Source of the DNA: a bacterium
GTDB taxonomy: Bacteria > Chloroflexota > Anaerolineae > Caldilineales > Caldilineaceae
Length of the DNA stretch: 64,000 bases
Assembly (NCBI GenBank): GCA_016124945.1
Contig: WGMT01000062.1
Span: forward strand, 62,001-126,000
Reading direction: 5' to 3'
Translations under genes and position numbers: made by a program
Notes under the pieces: model-generated
The model's database searches: none
What the model was told of the DNA's origin: nothing
Seen by the model: only the letters and a program-made list of their open reading frames with translations
Shown here: piece after piece, positions 24,657 to 33,745 of the stretch
Numbering within the stretch: the stretch's first letter is position 1
How the letters are laid out: every line of letters starts with the position of its first letter

Positions 24657-26489
24657 ATGCCTGCTGTAGAACGACTTGCTTTTGAAATCAACGGAACAAC
24701 AAGCGAATCCTGGGAGCAGGATGTGCAGGAAATTGTTGTCGAAAATTCGTTGCGCATGCCGTCTATGTGCACAATTTCTCTCCACGATGGGATCCAGCCA
24801 GGCGGTACATTCACCTACATGGAGAGTTCGCGTTTCGTTTTGGGCGCGGAAGTCAAGGTTTTTGTGTTGGATTCAAGCCCAGAGCAAGTTGTCTTTCAAG
24901 GTGAGATTGTGGCGCTGGAGCCGATTTTTGAACAGAATGGACGGTCGTCCTTTGTGGTGCGCGCCTATGATAAAATGCACCGGCTCCATCGTGGCAAGCA
25001 TATTCGAACTTTCATAAATGTCACGTATTCAGACGTTATACAGCAAATCCTCGGTGCAGCCGGCGTGAGTATTGGGGCAATACAGCCAAGGACCACCGTC
25101 TACGAGTTCTTGATACAAAACAACCAGACGAATATGGAATGGCTTGCCATGGTGGCGGATATGTTGGGTTACCAATATTATATGGAGGCTGGCCTATTTC
25201 ATTTCAAGCCTATACCTCCACCCGGAGCTTCGACTGTTTCCCTGGAGTGGCGCGAGGAATTACGCTCTTTCCGCCCCCACATTACAACCACTCATCAACC
25301 TAGCGAAGTAATGGTTAACGGCTGGGATCAAGTGAAGAAAAAGACGATCATTGGGAGGGCGACGAAAGGCCATGCAGTAACAGCCGATCTAGACGCCGTA
25401 ACCGCGTCAGGCCCTGTAACGGCAGCGTCGAAGTTTGGCAAAGCGCCGAGTATTGTGGTGACTATCCCGGTGCCTGACGTCAACACGGCACAGCACATTG
25501 CCACAGGGCAAATTCAGGATATCGGTGGCGAGTTTGTACGTGCTGACGGGGTCGCGTTGGGTAATGCCGAAGTCAAGCCCGGTCACTATGTCGAAGTGAA
25601 GGGCACAGGTAACTACAGTGGCAAATTCTTCGTGACTTCGGTGCGGCATCTTTCTCGCCGTGACGGGCGGTGGGAAACACATTTCTCTGTCAATGGTCTC
25701 GGGCCCACTTCATTGCTCTCTGTTTTGCGTGGCGGCGAACAGGATATTTACAACAATCGCATCAATGGCGTCGTGCCGGCGCTTGTGACAAATTCACGCG
25801 ATCCGCTCAATATCGGGCGGGTTAAAGTGAAGTATCCTATAATGGCCGGCGGGGACTGGGAACTTGAAAGCGATTGGGTACGGGTGGCAGCGCCCGGCGC
25901 CGGCAAAGCCCGTGGTCTTTTCTGGATCCCGGAAGTGAACGACGAAGTACTCGTGGCATTCGAGTATGGTGATCCGCACCGTCCTTACATTGTCGGCTCC
26001 CTATGGAACTCGCTAGACAACCCACCGCTGCAGAACACTGTAGCGGCGCCAAATGGCGTCACTACACAGCGGATGCTGCAATCGCGCACCGGGCATATCA
26101 TCCTACTTGATGACAGTGACGGCGCTGCCAAAATCCAGATTATCGACAGCACCGCCAAAAACGAAATCCTGATAGACACCAAGCAGAACAGCATCAAACT
26201 CACTGCTGAAAAGGACATCACCCTTACGGCAAAGGGGAACATTACGCTTGATGCCAAAGGCAAAGTAGAGATCAAGAGCGGCACAGACACGCTGATTACA
26301 GCGACGGCTGCCTTCAAAGTAAACGCTAAATCGCCCAGCGAGATCAAAAGCGCAGCAACGTTAACGATTGACGGCGCGACTGTTACTGTCAAGGCATCGA
26401 CCAATGTTTCGATCACGGCAAATGCAGTGGCCGAGTTGAAGGGCGGTGCGGTGGTCGTTGTGCAGGGCGCACTGATTAAGCTGAACTAA
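24657..26489 (+). CDS. VgrG-like central spike/hub protein (Afp8-like)
   Basis: 610 aa with AAGGA before the ATG. The order is a gpD/gp27-like hub (1-345; EFLIQNNQTNMEWLAMVADM, FHFKPIPPPG), then a gp5-type OB fold (about 365-455; NGVVPALVTNSRDPLNIGRV, VRVAAPGAGKARGLFW, DPHRPYIVGSLWN). The C-terminal triple-stranded beta-helix (about 490-610) has repeated ITLTAKGNITLDAKGKVEIK-like strands. There is no extra catalytic domain at the C-terminus. It is the piercing spike that meets the PAAR tip encoded next. Confidence 0.93.
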   Translation: MPAVERLAFEINGTTSESWEQDVQEIVVENSLRMPSMCTISLHDGIQPGGTFTYMESSRFVLGAEVKVFVLDSSPEQVVFQGEIVALEPIFEQNGRSSFVVRAYDKMHRLHRGKHIRTFINVTYSDVIQQILGAAGVSIGAIQPRTTVYEFLIQNNQTNMEWLAMVADMLGYQYYMEAGLFHFKPIPPPGASTVSLEWREELRSFRPHITTTHQPSEVMVNGWDQVKKKTIIGRATKGHAVTADLDAVTASGPVTAASKFGKAPSIVVTIPVPDVNTAQHIATGQIQDIGGEFVRADGVALGNAEVKPGHYVEVKGTGNYSGKFFVTSVRHLSRRDGRWETHFSVNGLGPTSLLSVLRGGEQDIYNNRINGVVPALVTNSRDPLNIGRVKVKYPIMAGGDWELESDWVRVAAPGAGKARGLFWIPEVNDEVLVAFEYGDPHRPYIVGSLWNSLDNPPLQNTVAAPNGVTTQRMLQSRTGHIILLDDSDGAAKIQIIDSTAKNEILIDTKQNSIKLTAEKDITLTAKGNITLDAKGKVEIKSGTDTLITATAAFKVNAKSPSEIKSAATLTIDGATVTVKASTNVSITANAVAELKGGAVVVVQGALIKLN

Positions 26490-26572
26490 GAATTTCGCCC
26501 GTTGACGATTGAGTAACACTTTTGTCACGCTTTCTATGTAGAATAGGGTAAGTATCCGAAAGGAAGATATTC

Positions 26573-26866
26573 ATGCCATTTCCAGCAGCCCGTTTGGGCG
26601 ATTCAACCGCACACGGCGGCAAGATTGTAATGGGGTTCCCAACCGTGCTAATCGGGGGGCTGCCCGCAGCCCGGGTGGGCGATATGCATGTATGCCCACT
26701 GGTGACAGCATTGGTTCCCCATGTGGGTGGGCCGATCCTGCCGCCCGGCGCGCCGACCGTACTCATCGGCGGTATGCCTGCTGCACGTGTTACGAATCTA
26801 TGCACCTGTGTCGGGCCGCCAGACATTATTATATCGGGTCTCCCGACGGTGCTCATTGGTCCATGA
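26573..26866 (+). CDS. PAAR-domain spike tip protein
   Basis: 97 aa with AAAGGAAG 6 nt before the ATG. It consists almost only of a PAAR domain: PAARLGDSTAHGGKIVMGFP, two VLIGGLPAARVGDM / VLIGGMPAARVTNL repeats and a Gly/Pro-rich cone with His and Cys residues (HVCP, LCTC) suited to metal binding. No toxin extension is fused. It should cap the beta-helix of the neighbouring VgrG-like spike. Confidence 0.93.
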   Translation: MPFPAARLGDSTAHGGKIVMGFPTVLIGGLPAARVGDMHVCPLVTALVPHVGGPILPPGAPTVLIGGMPAARVTNLCTCVGPPDIIISGLPTVLIGP

Positions 26867-26885
26867 ACAGAAATGCAGGTAAAGA

Positions 26886-27308
26886 ATGTCTGAACGTGAC
26901 CTGAGAAATCGCGAATTTGTGGGGCGAGGTTTACACTTCCCGCTGCGTGTCAATGCACAGGGTGGGCTTGCCTTGTCGCGCGGGGCGTCGGAAATCGAGG
27001 AGTCGATCCGCATCATCCTCGAAACAGCGCCGGGTGAACGGGTGATGCGTCCTGAATTCGGCTGCCGTGTCTGGGAATTGCTCTTCGACCCACGCAATGC
27101 GGCCACGGAGGCTGCTGCCATTGAATATGTGGCAGGCGCGCTTAAGCTCTGGGAACCACGCATCGATGTTGTTTCCGTGAATATGATCAACGATCCTAAT
27201 TACGACGACAGTGTCATGCTGGTGGAGATCCAATACCGTATCAAGCGCACACACGACGAACGGAGCATTGTCTTTCCGTTCTATATTATGGACGAACCTG
27301 TTGAGTAG
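26886..27308 (+). CDS. gp25/GPW-like baseplate wedge protein (Afp9-like)
   Basis: 140 aa. The gp25-like fold is shown by GRGLHFPLRVNAQGGLALSR, then IEESIRIILETAPGERVMRP, then EFGCRVWELLFDPRN. The ETAPGERVMRPEFGC stretch is the family core and contains the conserved E-R-R pattern of the baseplate wedge core that nucleates sheath assembly. AGGTAAAG lies before the ATG. It is followed by gpJ, as in Afp9-Afp11. Confidence 0.93.
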   Translation: MSERDLRNREFVGRGLHFPLRVNAQGGLALSRGASEIEESIRIILETAPGERVMRPEFGCRVWELLFDPRNAATEAAAIEYVAGALKLWEPRIDVVSVNMINDPNYDDSVMLVEIQYRIKRTHDERSIVFPFYIMDEPVE

Positions 27309-27341
27309 GCCTACCCTTTCGGGCCGCTAAGGAGCTTGCTA

Positions 27342-29504
27342 GTGTCGTTACCCACGCCGAATTTAGACGATTTGCGTTTTCAACGAGATCTCGTTGATGA
27401 AGCGCGTCGGCGCATCATCCAATATTGCCCTGAGTGGACAGATTACAACTTGAGCGATCCAGGCATCACACTGATTGAGCTTTTTGCCTGGATGACTGAG
27501 TTAATGGTTTACCGGCTCAACCGTGTGCCGGACAAAAATTACGTCAAGTTTATGGAGTTGTTGGGGATCACGCTACGCCCCGCTTCCAGCGCCCAGACAG
27601 AGCTAACCTTCCGCATCTCGGTGCCCTTCCCCATCCGCGAAGACGATGACACTGTGGCGATTGTGCCTGAATATACAGAAGTGATGAACCGTCCACTTGA
27701 GGGAGAAGAAGAGGTCATTTTTTCCACTGACCGACGGCTGACTATCGCCTCGCCGCGACTGACGCAACTTCGCCGCAGCGTTGACTTTGCGCGTAATTAT
27801 CTCTCGCGCCTTGCTGTACAGGATCTACGTGTCTTCCGCGACGTTGAACCTGTGCAAGGGGACACCTTCTACGTCGGCTTTGATGAGGCGCGGCCTGTCA
27901 ATGGCTATGTGATTCAGCTTCAGGTAGAGTCGCTGCCTACACAGGCCACCGGTGTGCGCCGCGATGATCCCCCGCTGGTATGGGAGTGTTCCATGGGCGA
28001 CGGCGAGTGGTTCGAGGTTTCGCCCAGTGAACTGCGCGGCGAAAACGACACCACCGGCGGTCTTAACAACCCCAGTGGACGGTTGGTCTTCTACCTGCCG
28101 TTGCGGATGCGGCCCGATGAGATTCAAGGTGTAAGCGCCTATTGGCTGCGTTGCCGTTTTGAACAGCGCCGCGCTTCGCAGGGGATCTACAACCGTTCTC
28201 CTCGGTTAGCCAAGATAGCTGTTTCGTCTTTGGGCGCATGTGTCAGTGCCACCCATGCCAGCCTGCTGCGCAATGAAGATCTTGGCATCACAAATGGTGA
28301 TCCAGGCAGCATTTTTACACTATTCAGCGCTCCCCTGCTTGATCCAGGTGAGGGGGAAACAGTAGAAATTGAAGAACGTGTCGAAGGCAGCATCGTCTTC
28401 GTACCGTGGACTCGGGTTGAGGACTTCTCTCGCTCCACTCGCTACGACCGTCACTTCACCCTCAACACTGCCAACGGCGAGATTCAACTGGGGCCAAGCA
28501 TTCGCCAAAGCGATGGACAGATGCAGCAATATGGCCGTGTACCCGATGCCAATCGTCGGGTTCGTTTCACCCAGTACCGATCCGGCGGTGGATTGCGCGG
28601 CAACCTGCCACCGAATCGCATCACTGTGTTACGTTCTACGATCCCCTACATCGATTCGGTAACCAACCTGATCCGCTCTGAGGGCGGACGCGACGCAGAA
28701 ACGCTGGAACAGGCCAAGATTCGGGTGCCACAAGAACTGCGTACCCAACAGCGCGCCGTCACCGCCGAAGACTTCCATGATCTCGCGTTAAAATCAGGAC
28801 GCAACATCGCCCGTGCCCATTGCCTCACGCCGGGCAAAAGCCCCAAGTCCCCCACGCCGGGGACCGTGGAACTGTTGATTGTGCCCTCAGCTTTTGAGTC
28901 GTTGCAAGCAGGCGAACTCGCCGGCCTCTACGTCACTGAAGCGTTGGCGCGTCAGGTTGACACCTTTCTTGATAAGTACCGACTGTTGACCACAACGTTG
29001 CTGGTTCGAGAACCGACTTACGTCGGTGTGCAGGTGCGCGCACAGGTGGTGGCTGAAGAGTTTATTGGTGCTGAAGTGGTGCGTACCCGGCTGAACCGGG
29101 CCCTACGTAGCTTCCTTTCACCGTTGATCGTGGAAAACCCCGATGATCCGGCGAATGAGTGGATGCCTGAAGGTTGGGAAGGGTGGCCTTTTGGTCGTTC
29201 GCTCTATATTTCCGATATTCACGCACTGATCCAAAACGTTCCGGGTGTCCGTCATGTACAGGATTTACAGGTGGCATCGCGTTCGGTGTTGCCTGTGCGC
29301 GAGCTTACTGTCGATGAGCAGATGGAACGCGCCGCAACTGAGCCTTCTATCCTTATGCCTGTAGACCGTGTCCTCTACCTCGACGAAGACGCCCTGATCT
29401 GCTCGCTTTTACACGATATCATCATCGTTGATCCACGTGCGCCACTGGCGCGTACCAATGGCAACTTGCCGAATCCGATGAGTACCGTAGATCGGCTCAA
29501 CTAA
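27342..29504 (+). CDS. Baseplate J-like/gp6-like wedge protein (Afp11-like)
   Basis: 720 aa from the GTG at 27342, which has AAGGAG 8 nt upstream; an in-frame TTG at 27336 is less well placed. The N-terminus LPTPNLDDLRFQRDLVDEAR, then CPEWTDYNLSDPGITLIELF, then AWMTELMVYRLNRVPDKNY, is diagnostic for the eCIS Afp11 group. The baseplate_J core lies at about 430-620 (GGRDAETLEQAKIRVPQELR, RAVTAEDFHDLA, VEFL-like strands). It forms the wedge ring around the hub. Confidence 0.93.
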   Translation: MSLPTPNLDDLRFQRDLVDEARRRIIQYCPEWTDYNLSDPGITLIELFAWMTELMVYRLNRVPDKNYVKFMELLGITLRPASSAQTELTFRISVPFPIREDDDTVAIVPEYTEVMNRPLEGEEEVIFSTDRRLTIASPRLTQLRRSVDFARNYLSRLAVQDLRVFRDVEPVQGDTFYVGFDEARPVNGYVIQLQVESLPTQATGVRRDDPPLVWECSMGDGEWFEVSPSELRGENDTTGGLNNPSGRLVFYLPLRMRPDEIQGVSAYWLRCRFEQRRASQGIYNRSPRLAKIAVSSLGACVSATHASLLRNEDLGITNGDPGSIFTLFSAPLLDPGEGETVEIEERVEGSIVFVPWTRVEDFSRSTRYDRHFTLNTANGEIQLGPSIRQSDGQMQQYGRVPDANRRVRFTQYRSGGGLRGNLPPNRITVLRSTIPYIDSVTNLIRSEGGRDAETLEQAKIRVPQELRTQQRAVTAEDFHDLALKSGRNIARAHCLTPGKSPKSPTPGTVELLIVPSAFESLQAGELAGLYVTEALARQVDTFLDKYRLLTTTLLVREPTYVGVQVRAQVVAEEFIGAEVVRTRLNRALRSFLSPLIVENPDDPANEWMPEGWEGWPFGRSLYISDIHALIQNVPGVRHVQDLQVASRSVLPVRELTVDEQMERAATEPSILMPVDRVLYLDEDALICSLLHDIIIVDPRAPLARTNGNLPNPMSTVDRLN

Positions 29505-29537
29505 GTCGGGGACCGTCTTCCTCCTAAGCACAGAACT

Positions 29538-30641
29538 GTGCCGCGCCCTGTCCCACTTGTCATCTCACGAATTCTGCCATCCATTGAGGAGTTTACGCGC
29601 TTGACATTGCCCGACTCGCTAGGACCGACTACTGTTTCATATGTGCGCACCGGCAACGGTGACCTTTCACGCCGTCGTGCGCCGCGTCCTTTGCACCGTG
29701 TGGTGGTTTCTTATGCCGCCGATGCTTACAAGCGTTATCCTGGTGAGGATCTTTGCTTTTTTTGCCATGTAGAGGTGCGAGAAGCACTTACGGCTTTTAG
29801 CCTTGAAGTGGCTGTGCCTGCAGGGCTAACCCTGGCCGATGTGGAACAGGTGACCGGTCCGCACAAGGTTGACGTTACGGTCCGCACCGTGGCCGATAGC
29901 CTCTATGTGATCTGGGAGCGGGGCGAACGTACCGAACCAGGAACCATCTTCGAGTTTGTCGTAAATACAACCGTTGCCATGCGTAATCAGGATTGGACGG
30001 TGGAAACCGGTGCTGTTTTCACCGCCCGTAGTGCTGTCAACGGCGACCGGTTCAGCGATGGTGAATGGATTGAGATTCCCGTCTCGTCGAAAGGTGCGTA
30101 CCTGCGCTTTCTGCCCGCACTCTACACACGAGATGATCTCATGGGGCGGCTGCTTATGTTGTTCGAGAGTTTCTGGTCGCCTGTGAGTCGGCAAATTGGT
30201 CAGCTAGAGATGTACTTTGACCCGTCCACTGCGCCGCCTGATTTCTTGCCCTGGCTGGCCTCCTGGCTTGATCTTGTGCTCGATGAACGCTGGCCCGAGG
30301 ATCGTCGCCGTGATCTGCTGAAGGCGGCGCGGCGGCTCTACGAAAAACGAGGCACCCGTGTCGGCCTACAGGAGTATCTGGAGATTTACACCGGCGGTGA
30401 AGTACAGATAGTGGAACACAAAGCTGATAATTTGCGCCTTGGGCGTACTGCTGCAATGGGCGATGCCCGCGCACTTGGCACCCAGAACAGGCCACATACT
30501 TTCACCGTCATTGTGCGCTTGCCGTCGCATCCCAATGATACAACTGACTGGGAGCGGATCCTCACGCAACTGATCGACGGCGAAAAGCCTGCCCACACCA
30601 CTTACACCCTTAAAATTGAGTCGATTCACTCAAAGGATTGA
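29538..30641 (+). CDS. Tail protein I-like baseplate protein (Afp12-like)
   Basis: 367 aa from the GTG at 29538, 33 nt after gpJ. Residues 1-165 are a beta-rich domain starting PRPVPLVISRILPSIEEF. Residues about 185-365 are the P2 gpI-type tail domain: YLRFLPALYTRDDLMGRLLM, FESFWSPVSRQIGQLEMYFD, FLPWLASWLDLVLDERWPED, RRLYEKRGTRVGLQEYLEIY. In contractile tails this protein links the wedges to fibres. No dedicated fibre gene follows. Confidence 0.9.
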   Translation: MPRPVPLVISRILPSIEEFTRLTLPDSLGPTTVSYVRTGNGDLSRRRAPRPLHRVVVSYAADAYKRYPGEDLCFFCHVEVREALTAFSLEVAVPAGLTLADVEQVTGPHKVDVTVRTVADSLYVIWERGERTEPGTIFEFVVNTTVAMRNQDWTVETGAVFTARSAVNGDRFSDGEWIEIPVSSKGAYLRFLPALYTRDDLMGRLLMLFESFWSPVSRQIGQLEMYFDPSTAPPDFLPWLASWLDLVLDERWPEDRRRDLLKAARRLYEKRGTRVGLQEYLEIYTGGEVQIVEHKADNLRLGRTAAMGDARALGTQNRPHTFTVIVRLPSHPNDTTDWERILTQLIDGEKPAHTTYTLKIESIHSKD

Positions 30642-30644
30642 TGT

Positions 30645-31790
30645 ATGAGCGCTCCAAACCTGTTGCGCAGCTACCCAGGTCGTCGTGTCAGCGCCTTTGA
30701 CGGCATGGCCGTCACCGCCGACGTCTGGCAAGAAGCGCACAACTATCACCTCTACCATGAACGCTTGCATGCGCTCTCTGCACACGGCGTCGGCATTGTC
30801 ACCGGCCTCGAGATTATTGCCGGCGAGCCGCCCGGCCAAATCGTTTACATTTTGCCGGGCGTCGCCATCGATCCTAGCGGCAACATGCTGGTTGTGTCAG
30901 AACCAACCGCTTACGATTTAAGTAGTTATCAGGCCGGCACGTTGCACATCCTCATGAGCTACGATGAGAGCCGACCACAACCGATTAACGGCCGTCACAG
31001 TGACAGCCCTTATTACGTCTATACCGGATTCAATATTGAAACGGTGCTGGACACGCCTGACTCGCCATTGGTGGAACTGGCGCGTATCAATCGCGTTGAT
31101 GTCGAGCGCCCTATCACCAATGCCGTAGACAACCGTCCTGGTCACAATCAGATCGATCTGCGTTACCGGCCACGTGTGGTGACATGGCAAGCCCAGCGTA
31201 CCCACATCGGCATCCATGCCTTAAACCTGATGTCTGGCCCTGGCCATGCGCGTGGACTCGCCAACCTGGCGGCTCATCTAGGCCACTCTCCTTGGCACGA
31301 AGCCTGGATTGACGATGATGTGCCACTGGCCGGTGACCTCAGTCGCTATGACATCCTCTGTTTGGTGGCGAAAGCATCTTTTCAACTGGAAGTCGAACAG
31401 CTCAATTCGCTCTATCGTTTCGTTCAGGGCGGTGGAACACTCTTTTTTGAAAGTTGCCGGCGTGAAGGTGGTGCTGCGCCCGTTTCCGACAATCTCTTGC
31501 GCGACATTGCCGACTCGCTGGGCGTGCGCCTCGATGCCGTCAAAAAGGGGAATCCGTTGTTATCGACACCCCATCTCTTTGCTACATCTCCTATCGGCTT
31601 TGAGACACAGGGGACATCGGCCCTTTGGGCGGGTGACGGTGTGATCTTCTCTACTGCCGACTACGGTTGCTTGTGGACAGGCGAACGCCGCAATGGTGCA
31701 GCGTCGCGCGAGGAGATCCGTAGCGCCTTCGAGTTCGGCGAAAACCTGGTGGCCTATGCCCAGCGCCGCCGTGCGGCGGTGGTTCGATGA
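30645..31790 (+). CDS. eCIS-associated protein with a PGVAID-type N-terminal domain and DUF4159-like C-terminus
   Basis: 381 aa, 3 nt after gpI. Residues 1-140 include the AHNYHLYHERLHALSAHGVG, IVTGLEI and VYILPGVAIDPSGNMLVV pattern common in proteins downstream of baseplate genes, which may replace a fibre or collar. Residues about 185-380 look like DUF4159, a glutamine-amidotransferase-like fold (GLANLAAHL, SRYDILCLVAKASFQL, LYRFVQGGGTLFFESCRREG). The catalytic Cys of true amidotransferases is not evident. The last 4 nt overlap the next gene (ATGA), so translation is probably coupled to the methyltransferase. Confidence 0.65.
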   Translation: MSAPNLLRSYPGRRVSAFDGMAVTADVWQEAHNYHLYHERLHALSAHGVGIVTGLEIIAGEPPGQIVYILPGVAIDPSGNMLVVSEPTAYDLSSYQAGTLHILMSYDESRPQPINGRHSDSPYYVYTGFNIETVLDTPDSPLVELARINRVDVERPITNAVDNRPGHNQIDLRYRPRVVTWQAQRTHIGIHALNLMSGPGHARGLANLAAHLGHSPWHEAWIDDDVPLAGDLSRYDILCLVAKASFQLEVEQLNSLYRFVQGGGTLFFESCRREGGAAPVSDNLLRDIADSLGVRLDAVKKGNPLLSTPHLFATSPIGFETQGTSALWAGDGVIFSTADYGCLWTGERRNGAASREEIRSAFEFGENLVAYAQRRRAAVVR

Positions 31791-33427
31791 CGCAGCCTGT
31801 CAACTCATATGACGAAGTCCCCTACGGTGGTGGCGCTTATGCCCAAACCCACCCCGATGTATTGGCCGTGATTGCATCGTTGCGCGGTATGAAGCCTGCT
31901 TCGCCCGAACGCTGTCGGGTGCTGGAAATTGGTTGTGCCAATGGCCACAATCTGCTGGCTATGGCTGTCAGCCTGCCCAATGCCGAGTTTGTGGGTATCG
32001 ACTACTCTGCACGCCAGATAGAGCAAGCGCAGGCCTACGTCCAAAGTACAGGCATTGACAACATAACGTTTCATACACTTGACATCCAAGCATGGGACGG
32101 TAGCCTGGGCGAATTTGATTACATCGTTGCCCACGGCGTTTACTCATGGGTGGCAGTGCCTGTGCGTGATGCGTTGATGCGTCTTTGCGCGCAGGCATTG
32201 GTGCCGCAAGGTGTAGCATATATCAGCTATAACACCTACCCAGGTTGGTTTATGTTACGTTCCTTGCGTGAGATAATGTTTTACCATGTTAATGGTACCG
32301 AAGACCCAATTGGGCGTGCCGAAAAGGCGATTGGCTTTATGGAATGGCTCTCTACCGTTGTTGATGGCGAGCGAGTGATTCCCTACAGCGCCTTTCCGGA
32401 TGCCTATGCAAACGTGTTACGTACCTATGTGCAGGGCAACTTAAAGTCTCTAGAACGAGATCCGTCTACCTTTTTGCACGATGAACTTTCTGAGGTGAAC
32501 GATCCGGTCTACTTTCATCAATTCCATAGCCATGCACAATCCCATGGGCTGCGTTATGTGGGCGATGCCGACTTTAGCAGCATGTTGTCGACCAACCTTC
32601 CTGCAGAAGCGGCGCCTAAGTTGCGCGAAGTCGTGCGCAGCCAGATCGACGTCGAGCAGTATTCCGACTTCTTGCGCAATCGCTCTTTCCGTCGTTCTAT
32701 CATCTGCCGAGACGAAGTCAAGTTAATGGGCGCCATTAACCATGCAGCCCTAGATGCCTTCTACTTTTCTTCTATGGCCCAGGCCCATGCGCTACCGGGT
32801 GACAACACAGAAAACCAGTCAGTTAAGTTCGTTTCCGTCGATGGTGCTAGTCTCACCACAGACCATCCTGTAACCGTTGTTGCGATCAATATCATGCGAA
32901 CCCACTGGCCACGGAGTTTCTCGCTAGATGAATTGCTTGACGCTTCATACGCCAGGTTGGCTGAGTATAACCCAGATGACGGTCGCTGGCGCGCTGCGTT
33001 ACAGGGCGATCTCGCATTGCGCAGCGAAGACCGGCCGGCGCTCATCACATCTCTCCTGCGCGCCTATAGCAGTAGTGCAGAACTTGTTAACTGCCAGGTG
33101 CAACATGGACACTTTGTCACCGAAGTGAGCGAACGTCCGGTGGCAAGTCCGTGGGCCAGGCAACTGGCTCAGGAGCAGAAGAATGTGTCGGATTTGCGCT
33201 TGCGTCGTGTCGATCTCAATCCTTTGGAGCGCTTCTTGTTGGTACGATTAAATGGAGCGCACACCGTTGATGAACTGGTGCAAGCTGTACTCGACGGCCC
33301 TGTTGCTCGGCGTGATTGGCGCATCGGCACAGACGATGCAGACCCAACTGCCACGCAGGCGTCAGTGCGTGGCGCGGTTGAGTCGGCACTCCGTTGGTTT
33401 GCCGAAGTAGCACTGCTCATCTCATGA
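31787..33427 (+). CDS. Methyltransferase with PKMT-type regulatory domain (protein lysine methyltransferase-like)
   Basis: 546 aa, overlapping the DUF4159 gene by ATGA. Residues 20-200 form a class I SAM methyltransferase: VLEIGCANGHNLLAMAVSLP (motif I), VGIDYSARQIEQAQAYV, DYIVAHGVYSWVAVPV. Residues about 215-300 resemble the methyltransferase regulatory domain, and the C-terminal 390-545 a PKMT-type winged-helix region (LNPLERFLLVRLNGAHTVDEL). This layout is known from rickettsial outer-membrane-protein lysine methyltransferases. It is the last gene of the eCIS run. Substrates could be the particle or the cell envelope; neither is shown. Confidence 0.75.
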   Translation: MTQPVNSYDEVPYGGGAYAQTHPDVLAVIASLRGMKPASPERCRVLEIGCANGHNLLAMAVSLPNAEFVGIDYSARQIEQAQAYVQSTGIDNITFHTLDIQAWDGSLGEFDYIVAHGVYSWVAVPVRDALMRLCAQALVPQGVAYISYNTYPGWFMLRSLREIMFYHVNGTEDPIGRAEKAIGFMEWLSTVVDGERVIPYSAFPDAYANVLRTYVQGNLKSLERDPSTFLHDELSEVNDPVYFHQFHSHAQSHGLRYVGDADFSSMLSTNLPAEAAPKLREVVRSQIDVEQYSDFLRNRSFRRSIICRDEVKLMGAINHAALDAFYFSSMAQAHALPGDNTENQSVKFVSVDGASLTTDHPVTVVAINIMRTHWPRSFSLDELLDASYARLAEYNPDDGRWRAALQGDLALRSEDRPALITSLLRAYSSSAELVNCQVQHGHFVTEVSERPVASPWARQLAQEQKNVSDLRLRRVDLNPLERFLLVRLNGAHTVDELVQAVLDGPVARRDWRIGTDDADPTATQASVRGAVESALRWFAEVALLIS

Positions 33428-33692
33428 CGCCTGTTTCATATAGCATTCGGGCCTATCAAGAGGAATTTCACTTGTGTGGGCGCGATGGATTCACCCGTAG
33501 CGGACCATTAGCGTCTACGAACTGGCCGACGACATGCCGCACCTTTCGCCAGATAAGTGTGGGAAATAACGAATAAGTAACGTTTACATCGTAGTATGTG
33601 GCTATTCCTGACGCGTTCTTCAGTTTTAGTCAATTGCCTAAACAAATTTTCACTTTTTCATGTCGGTAAAATTGGTGGGGAGTGCGGTTTTC

Positions 33693-33721
33693 TTTACTTG
33701 AATAGACGAAATCGGTATAAT
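33693..33721 (+). promoter_or_regulatory. Sigma70-like promoter for the surface-protein genes
   Basis: TTTACT (33693-33698), 17-bp spacer, perfect TATAAT (33716-33721). Transcription would start near 33728, about 180 nt before the FHA gene ATG. Confidence 0.6.
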
Positions 33722-33736
33722 GGCAAATGATACTTT

Positions 33737-33745
33737 CCCCCCCCC
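33737..33745 (+). repeat. C9 homopolymer in the predicted leader
   Basis: Nine consecutive C, preceded by TTT, roughly 10 nt after the predicted start of transcription. Such tracts mutate by slippage. Confidence 0.8.

Noticed and set aside
26500..26572. Promoter between the spike and PAAR genes
   Set aside because: TTGTCA at 26522 and TAGAAT at 26539 are only 11 bp apart and no other pair has acceptable spacing.
6704..33427. Prophage or type VI secretion system
   Set aside because: No capsid, portal, terminase, lysis or integrase genes, and no TssJ/L/M membrane complex or ClpV. The DUF4255 cap, CDC48-like ATPase and DUF4157 protein are eCIS marks.
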